The notes beneath the pieces are model-generated. The model made no database searches, was not told where the DNA came from, and was given only the letters and a program-made list of their open reading frames with translations. From an uncultured Selenomonadaceae bacterium (lineage in GTDB: Bacteria; Bacillota; Negativicutes; Selenomonadales; Selenomonadaceae): a stretch of 10,345 bases of DNA. The position numbers and the translations under genes were made by a program. Each line of letters opens with the position of its first letter. Position 1 is the first letter of the stretch. Below, piece after piece: positions 7,141-10,345 of the stretch. Location: positions 1-10,345 of the forward strand of contig CATYZV010000035.1 of the NCBI GenBank assembly GCA_958415865.1, in the 5' to 3' direction.

Positions 7141-7169
7141 TTGCATAGAAGCCTTCTAAGCTGTACAAT
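7141..7169 (+). promoter_or_regulatory. Candidate promoter with a symmetric element in its spacer, upstream of the unknown gene and ymdB
   Basis: TTGCAT (7141-7146) and TACAAT (7164-7169) stand 17 bp apart, with 3/6 and 5/6 matches. The spacer begins with a perfect 13-bp dyad, TAGAAGCCTTCTA (7146-7158, centre at 7152). AGCTGT occurs as a direct repeat on both sides (7136-7141 and 7159-7164). A dyad between -35 and -10 is a typical place for a repressor, or for a MerR-type activator, although MerR sites usually have 19-bp spacers. No regulator gene lies nearby. Confidence 0.45.
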
Positions 7170-7207
7170 ATGGTAAACAAACTAACCCGCCTGGCAGGTG
7201 AACCAAT

Positions 7208-7744
7208 ATGAAATCAAACAACTCGAACAGATCCGCTCAAGACAAAAAGCCGAATATGGACTGCATAAATCTGCTGACTTCTATATTATTATGCTACCCT
7301 GAAATCAGCACTATTTCCTTTGAGCCGGAAAAAGACGAAGTCCATTTGAATTATACCGTCAACAAACAGCTCAGCGACGATGAGCGCACGCAGAGCAGGA
7401 TATTCCTAGCCGACAGCCTCGCCGCTTACCACTACCTTGAGGGAATAGAGCCTGAAATGTGCGATATAAGCTTAGAACCACAAGGCAAAGTTAATTTCGT
7501 AAACATCAGACGCGATGTCAGCAGCTTTTCCCACGGAGAAATCCGCCTGCTCAGCGAACTGCTCCAAGAAAAATTCGGCAGCAGCGTCAACGAGGACAGC
7601 GGCAACGTTCCCCTGATCGATTCTTCCGTGCTGGCGCAGTCTGAGCTGATAGACACGATGCTGGGCAGCATCAAGATAAACCCTGTCGATGAACGAATGG
7701 TAGGCATACGCGAAGACGGCAGAGTCATAGTATTCAATAAATAA
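7208..7744 (+). CDS. Conserved-looking protein of unknown function between rny and ymdB
   Basis: I do not recognise this 178-residue protein. It is soluble, acidic and mixed alpha/beta. A polar N-terminus (to about residue 16) precedes a helix (MDCINLLTSILLCYPEISTI) and then strand-like segments (ISFEPEKDEVHLNYTV). A helix follows around 60-78, then ISLEPQGKVNFVNIRRDVSS (about 92-111) and HGEIRLLSELLQEKFG (about 114-129). The end DERMVGIREDGRVIVFNK looks like a compact beta hairpin. The paired strand-helix units suggest two related alpha/beta halves, which is inference. ATG 7208 follows GCAGGTG with a 7-nt spacer. The gap to ymdB is 17 nt, so the two are very probably co-transcribed. Its place inside the rny-ymdB-spoVS neighbourhood suggests a link to RNA turnover or developmental control, not demonstrated. 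Confidence 0.75.
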   Translation: MKSNNSNRSAQDKKPNMDCINLLTSILLCYPEISTISFEPEKDEVHLNYTVNKQLSDDERTQSRIFLADSLAAYHYLEGIEPEMCDISLEPQGKVNFVNIRRDVSSFSHGEIRLLSELLQEKFGSSVNEDSGNVPLIDSSVLAQSELIDTMLGSIKINPVDERMVGIREDGRVIVFNK

Positions 7745-7761
7745 CGGAGGCTTGTATTTAG

Positions 7762-8544
7762 TTGAAATTTTTAATCGTAGGCGATGTCTGCGGCAGACCG
7801 GGACGCGAAATGTTCCGCCGTACCGTGCCGCAGCTGCGCCGTGAACATAATATAGATGTAGTAATCGTAAACGGAGAAAACATAGCAGGAGGCAGAGGTA
7901 TAAATCGCAAGACACTCGACGAGCTTTACCGCGGCGGTGCAGATATTGTAACCTCCGGCAACCACATCTGGGACCAAAAAGAGATATTCTCCTTTATCGA
8001 CGATGAAGCTTTTCTCATCCGCCCGGCAAATTATCCTGAGGGCGCGCCCGGCAAAGGCTACTGCATCTACCCGTTCAAAGCAGTGAACATCGGCGTTATA
8101 AACCTATCAGGCAGAACTTTCATGCCGCCGATGGACTGCCCTTTCCAAAAAGTCGATGAGATATTAAAAGAAATAAAAAAAGAATGTGATATCATAATCG
8201 TAGATATGCACGCTGAGGCGACTTCCGAGAAAATCGCTATGGCATTTCACCTCGACGGCATAGCCACCTGCGTCGTAGGAACTCATACCCACGTACAGAC
8301 AGCCGACAACCGCCTGCTCCCCAAAGGAACAGCCTATATAACCGATTTAGGCATGGTTGGGCCGTATAACTCCAGCCTCGGCATCAACGTAGACAACGCT
8401 ATCGAAAAATTCATTACCTGCCGTCCCGTGCGCTTTGAAATAGCCAGCGGGCCATGCGTATTCTCCGCTGTGGTATTAGAAACAGACAAGCAGAATAAAG
8501 CTGAAAAACTCACAAGAATTCTGTGTAATGAAGAAGATTTATGA
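7762..8544 (+). CDS. ymdB: YmdB-type metallophosphoesterase (cyclic nucleotide phosphodiesterase family)
   Basis: This is a 260-residue calcineurin-like phosphoesterase of the YmdB family. In B. subtilis, YmdB hydrolyses 2',3'- and 3',5'-cyclic nucleotides in vitro and affects the choice between motility and biofilm and the activity of RNase Y. The full metal site is present at the positions known from B. subtilis: Asp8 (GDVCGRPG), Glu39 (NGENIAGG), Asn67 and His68 (SGNHIWD), His150 (VDMHAEATSEK), and His175 and His177 (GTHTHVQTAD). The start is a TTG at 7762, 11 nt after CGGAGG. An in-frame TAG sits immediately before it and Asp8 must be retained, so no other nearby start works. It follows the unknown gene at 17 nt and precedes spoVS, the usual order. 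Confidence 0.96.
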   Translation: MKFLIVGDVCGRPGREMFRRTVPQLRREHNIDVVIVNGENIAGGRGINRKTLDELYRGGADIVTSGNHIWDQKEIFSFIDDEAFLIRPANYPEGAPGKGYCIYPFKAVNIGVINLSGRTFMPPMDCPFQKVDEILKEIKKECDIIIVDMHAEATSEKIAMAFHLDGIATCVVGTHTHVQTADNRLLPKGTAYITDLGMVGPYNSSLGINVDNAIEKFITCRPVRFEIASGPCVFSAVVLETDKQNKAEKLTRILCNEEDL

Positions 8545-8570
8545 CCAAAACCACATTTTTTTGAAATAAA

Positions 8571-8599
8571 TTGCAGGATTTTTAGATTTTGTATAGAAT
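8571..8599 (+). promoter_or_regulatory. Promoter region of spoVS fitting both sigma-H and sigma-A consensus
   Basis: GCAGGATTT (8573-8581), an 11-bp spacer and ATAGAAT (8593-8599) satisfy every position of the B. subtilis sigma-H consensus RNAGGAWWW-N11/12-RNNGAAT. The same stretch also reads as a vegetative promoter: TTGCAG (8571-8576), 17 bp, TAGAAT (8594-8599). B. subtilis spoVS is known to depend on sigma-H. Transcription from either would start around 8606, leaving a leader of about 34 nt. Confidence 0.6.
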
Positions 8600-8602
8600 T
8601 TT

Positions 8603-8623
8603 AGTAGGGTAGTCCCTATTTTT
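8603..8623 (+). other. Small dyad at the expected transcription start of spoVS
   Basis: AGTAGGG (8603-8609) can pair with CCCTATT (8614-8620) across a TAGT loop, with one G-T pair, and a run of five T residues covers 8619-8623. The GGG/CCC core is short. Since transcription probably starts within the left arm, it is more likely an operator-like site than a terminator; chance is also possible. Confidence 0.3.
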
Positions 8624-8639
8624 AAGGAGTGTGCTAATC

Positions 8640-8900
8640 ATGGAAGTTTTAAAAGTATCAACAAAATCTAATCCGAATTCTGTTGCAGGTGCTTTAGCAG
8701 GTGTCTTAAGAGAATCCGGATCAGCCGAACTGCAGGCTATCGGAGCAGGAGCTTTAAACCAAGCAATTAAAGCAGTAGCCATAGCACGTGGCTTTGTAGC
8801 ACCTCATGGCATTGACCTGATATGTATACCGGCTTTCGCTGATATCAAAATTGACGGTGAAGAACGCACTGCAATAAAATTGATTGTAGAACCTAGATAA
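8640..8900 (+). CDS. spoVS: Stage V sporulation protein S
   Basis: This is an 86-residue SpoVS, the same length as in B. subtilis and nearly the same in sequence along its whole length, including VAGALAGVLRE, AIGAGALNQAIKAVAIARGF and the end DGEERTAIKLIVEPR. SpoVS is a small Alba-like protein that influences septation and spore-coat or engulfment progression in Bacillus; homologues are widespread, also in non-spore-formers, so its presence does not prove sporulation. The ATG at 8640 follows AAGGAG (8624-8629) at 10 nt. An in-frame GTG at 8631 lies next to that site and is not the start. It lies 95 nt after ymdB with its own promoter and is followed by a hairpin. Confidence 0.97.
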   Translation: MEVLKVSTKSNPNSVAGALAGVLRESGSAELQAIGAGALNQAIKAVAIARGFVAPHGIDLICIPAFADIKIDGEERTAIKLIVEPR

Positions 8901-8964
8901 AATTAAATGCTATGGGATTATTGTATCACTTGTTTAGGTAAACTCTGAAGTAATGATCGAATTC

Positions 8965-9008
8965 GTCTAATAGTTCAGCTGACAAAGAAAAGAACTGAAC
9001 TATTAGGC
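8965..9008 (+). terminator. Hairpin downstream of spoVS, probable weak terminator
   Basis: CTAATAGTTCAG (8967-8978) pairs perfectly with 8995-9006 across a 16-nt loop. Two more pairs outside (one G-T) extend it to 14 bp. The bases after it (TTGCTTTATATTTTAA) are T-rich but interrupted. It lies 66 nt after the spoVS stop, so termination is plausible but inefficient, and read-through to the next gene is possible. Confidence 0.55.
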
Positions 9009-9032
9009 TTGCTTTATATTTTAACTGAATTA

Positions 9033-9061
9033 TTGCGAGATACCTCGTTTTTATATATGAC
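9033..9061 (+). promoter_or_regulatory. Weak candidate promoter for the P-loop/Asp23 gene
   Basis: TTGCGA (9033-9038, the same -35 hexamer as the rny promoter) is followed at 17 bp by TATGAC (9056-9061); TATATG at 15 bp is an alternative. The start would lie near 9068, just ahead of the ribosome site at 9073-9078. The same bases can form a tiny hairpin, CGAG/CTCG with five T residues after it, so the reading is uncertain. Confidence 0.3.
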
Positions 9062-9089
9062 AATACACAGAAAAGGAGCAGCAAAAGAC

Positions 9090-9920
9090 ATGGATGTTAT
9101 CGCATTAGTAGGACCAAGCGGCACCGGCAAATCACATCGAGCACTCATGGTAGCACGTCAGAACAAAGCCGATGCCATCATTGACGACGGCATATTGATC
9201 AAAGACAACAAAATCATCGCCGGGCACTCAGCCAAGCGCGAAGCCAGCAAAATAATGGCAATCCGCAGAGCCGTATTCGTCGTTCCCGGACACGCAGCTG
9301 AAGTCAAGAACGCCATAGAACGAGTAAAACCCGACCGTATCTTGATCTTGGGGACATCAGAAAACATGGTACATAAAATAGACAAAGTCCTAGACCTGCC
9401 GCCCATCAGCAAGATCATCAATATAGCCGACATCGCCACCAAAGCAGAAATAGCAAAAGCACAATTCTACCGCCTCAAAGAAGGCAAACACATCATCCCC
9501 GTGCCGACAATAGAACTAAAGCCCCACTTCTCCGGCTATCTAATCGACCCCATCCAATCATTTTTCAAAAAATCCAGCACAAAACGCCGCCGGCTCGGTG
9601 AAAAATCTATCGTACGCCCCATATTTAGCTACTACGGACGCTTAATAATAGATGACTCAGCAATCTTGGCAATAATCAAGCACCTCTCAAAAGATAAAAA
9701 CCTCAGCTTCAATCCCACCCACATCAACATCCGCCACATCCAAGAACAAGGCGAAGACAAAGGCATCAAAGTAAGCTTTGATGTAGTACTAAAATACGGC
9801 AACCACATACCCACCCTAATACGCGAAATTCAAAAAAAAGTCAAAGAAATGGTCGAATACATGACCGGCATGTTCGTCCACGATGTAAATGTCATCGTTA
9901 AAGGACTAAAATTTGCCTGA
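9090..9920 (+). CDS. P-loop ATP-binding protein fused to an Asp23/Gls24-like C-terminal domain
   Basis: The product has 276 residues, with no signal peptide or membrane helix. The N-terminus begins with a strand and a Walker A motif, VGPSGTGKS (7-15), followed by DAIIDDGILIKDNKIIAGHS (28-47), where the Asp pair may act with the nucleotide site, and by DRILILGTSENMV (82-94). A basic linker lies near 160-175. From about 175 on, PIFSYYGRLIIDDSAILAII and GIKVSFDVVLKYGNHIP, then a helix with REIQKKVKEMVEYMTGMFV and the end DVNVIVKGLKF, follow the pattern of Asp23/Gls24 (alkaline shock, DUF322) proteins, which in staphylococci associate with the membrane and respond to envelope stress. The start is ATG 9090, 11 nt after AAGGAG; an ATG at 9057 has no ribosome site. 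Its job is unknown; ATP-dependent control of an Asp23-type scaffold is inference. Confidence 0.75.
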   Translation: MDVIALVGPSGTGKSHRALMVARQNKADAIIDDGILIKDNKIIAGHSAKREASKIMAIRRAVFVVPGHAAEVKNAIERVKPDRILILGTSENMVHKIDKVLDLPPISKIINIADIATKAEIAKAQFYRLKEGKHIIPVPTIELKPHFSGYLIDPIQSFFKKSSTKRRRLGEKSIVRPIFSYYGRLIIDDSAILAIIKHLSKDKNLSFNPTHINIRHIQEQGEDKGIKVSFDVVLKYGNHIPTLIREIQKKVKEMVEYMTGMFVHDVNVIVKGLKFA

Positions 9921-9933
9921 ATACATCAACATC

Positions 9934-9972
9934 AAAAGGCTGCAATCTCATCAATAAGATTGCAGCCTTTTT
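9934..9972. terminator. Strong bidirectional terminator between convergent genes
   Basis: AAAAGGCTGCAATCT (9934-9948) pairs perfectly with 9957-9971 around an 8-nt loop. Five T residues close the right arm and four A residues open the left, so it can stop transcription from both strands. It lies 13 nt after the P-loop/Asp23 stop and about 80 nt after the end of the minus-strand amidohydrolase gene. Confidence 0.92.
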
Positions 9973-10052
9973 GTATAAAAAACATGACTGATTTCTGATA
10001 AAATGTTAATTTAGTTGTATTGAACAACTTCTTTGCAACTGAAATCTAAAAA

Positions 10053-10345
10053 TTAATTAACATGGCGTGCGATGAAGCGGCCGAAGCCTTTATGTCCTTT
10101 GAACTGTCTATTCGCATAGACTATACTGCCGTGGCTAATGACAGTGTCTATGGTGCCGTTCAGATGATATCCTTCATAGAGTGTATAATCGCAGGCACCG
10201 TGCAGATTGGCGATTCTTATATCGGTCTTGGCACGGGGATCTATGATCATGATATCTCCGTCGCTGCCCGGCAGCAGAGTGCCTTTTTGGGGATATGCAC
10301 CGTAGATTTTGGCCGGAGCAGTGCAGAGCAGCTTTACAAACTGCG
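10053..10345 (-). CDS. hydA: C-terminal part of a dihydropyrimidinase-type cyclic amidohydrolase
   Basis: The frame is open to the right edge of the window. The 96 complete C-terminal codons include FVKLLCTAPAKIYGAYPQKG, then LLPGSDGDIMIIDP, a DYTLYEGYHLNG stretch and a final GFGRFIARHVN. These fit the end of D-hydantoinase/dihydropyrimidinase proteins, in which the closing beta-sandwich carries an APAKI-G-YP-KG and PGSDADIVI-D pattern and the DYTLYEG loop follows. These enzymes open dihydropyrimidine or hydantoin rings, usually with a binuclear metal site and a carboxylated lysine; those residues lie upstream, outside the window. An allantoinase or related amidohydrolase is less likely. The stop is TAA, and the bidirectional terminator lies about 80 nt beyond it. 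Confidence 0.85.
   Translation of the reverse strand, partial: QFVKLLCTAPAKIYGAYPQKGTLLPGSDGDIMIIDPRAKTDIRIANLHGACDYTLYEGYHLNGTIDTVISHGSIVYANRQFKGHKGFGRFIARHVN

Noticed and set aside
7472..7915. Minus-strand 147-codon frame spanning the unknown gene and ymdB
   Set aside because: It crosses the gap between two well-supported plus-strand genes, has no ribosome site, and its low-complexity Tyr/Cys/Leu content suggests a shadow.
8958..8965. Palindrome CGAATTCG downstream of spoVS
   Set aside because: It is only 8 bp, contains an EcoRI site and has no positional meaning beyond the nearby hairpin.
9036..9052. Mini hairpin CGAG-ATAC-CTCG followed by TTTTT before the P-loop/Asp23 gene
   Set aside because: Four base pairs are too few for a credible terminator, and it overlaps the candidate -35 region.
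10013..10048. Possible pairing AGTTG/CAACT between the bidirectional terminator and the amidohydrolase gene
   Set aside because: It has a five-pair stem with a long loop, no T-run and no relation to a gene start.

Overview
The window looks like chromosome of a low-to-mid GC Firmicutes-lineage bacterium. RNase Y, YmdB and SpoVS stand in the order familiar from Bacilli and Clostridia, with a bifunctional Rel, Shine-Dalgarno sequences of the AAGGAG type, and GTG/TTG starts. The protein sequences remind me of anaerobic Clostridia or Negativicutes (Selenomonas/Megamonas-like), but that placement is an impression and was not tested. Most of the window is ordinary core genome; only the extreme left edge looks accessory.

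Layout. Bases 1-621 (+) hold the C-terminal end of a DNA adenine methyltransferase or type IIG restriction enzyme, AT-rich and cut by the window edge. Convergent to it is a compact minus-strand operon (4505 down to 613): bifunctional (p)ppGpp synthetase/hydrolase Rel, a metallo-beta-lactamase-fold hydrolase, a small protein resembling the N-terminal extension of some clostridial dihydropteroate synthases, and a HAD phosphatase of the phosphoglycolate phosphatase type. The first two junctions are ATGA overlaps. An AT-rich divergent intergenic region (4506-4696) carries a good minus-strand promoter for rel. It is followed by a small plus-strand YbjN-like gene and a long hairpin.

The right half is a plus-strand cell-fate/RNA-turnover block. 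A near-consensus promoter and a leader of about 210 nt precede rny (RNase Y), which ends in a clear terminator. A second promoter, with a symmetric element in its spacer, precedes an unrecognised 178-residue gene and ymdB, which look co-transcribed. spoVS has its own promoter region, and that region fits the sigma-H consensus of Bacillus subtilis as well as a sigma-A promoter. After a further hairpin comes a 276-residue protein that joins an N-terminal P-loop ATP-binding domain to a C-terminal Asp23/Gls24-like domain. A strong bidirectional terminator separates it from the minus-strand C-terminal end of a dihydropyrimidinase-type amidohydrolase, which is cut by the right edge.

How the genes fit together: in B. 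subtilis, RNase Y (mRNA decay), YmdB (phosphodiesterase affecting biofilm and motility choice) and SpoVS (sporulation and development) are neighbours and act on developmental decisions. The added unknown gene and the P-loop/Asp23 fusion are the least explained members here. I saw no CRISPR array, rRNA, tRNA, insertion sequence or recognisable riboswitch.
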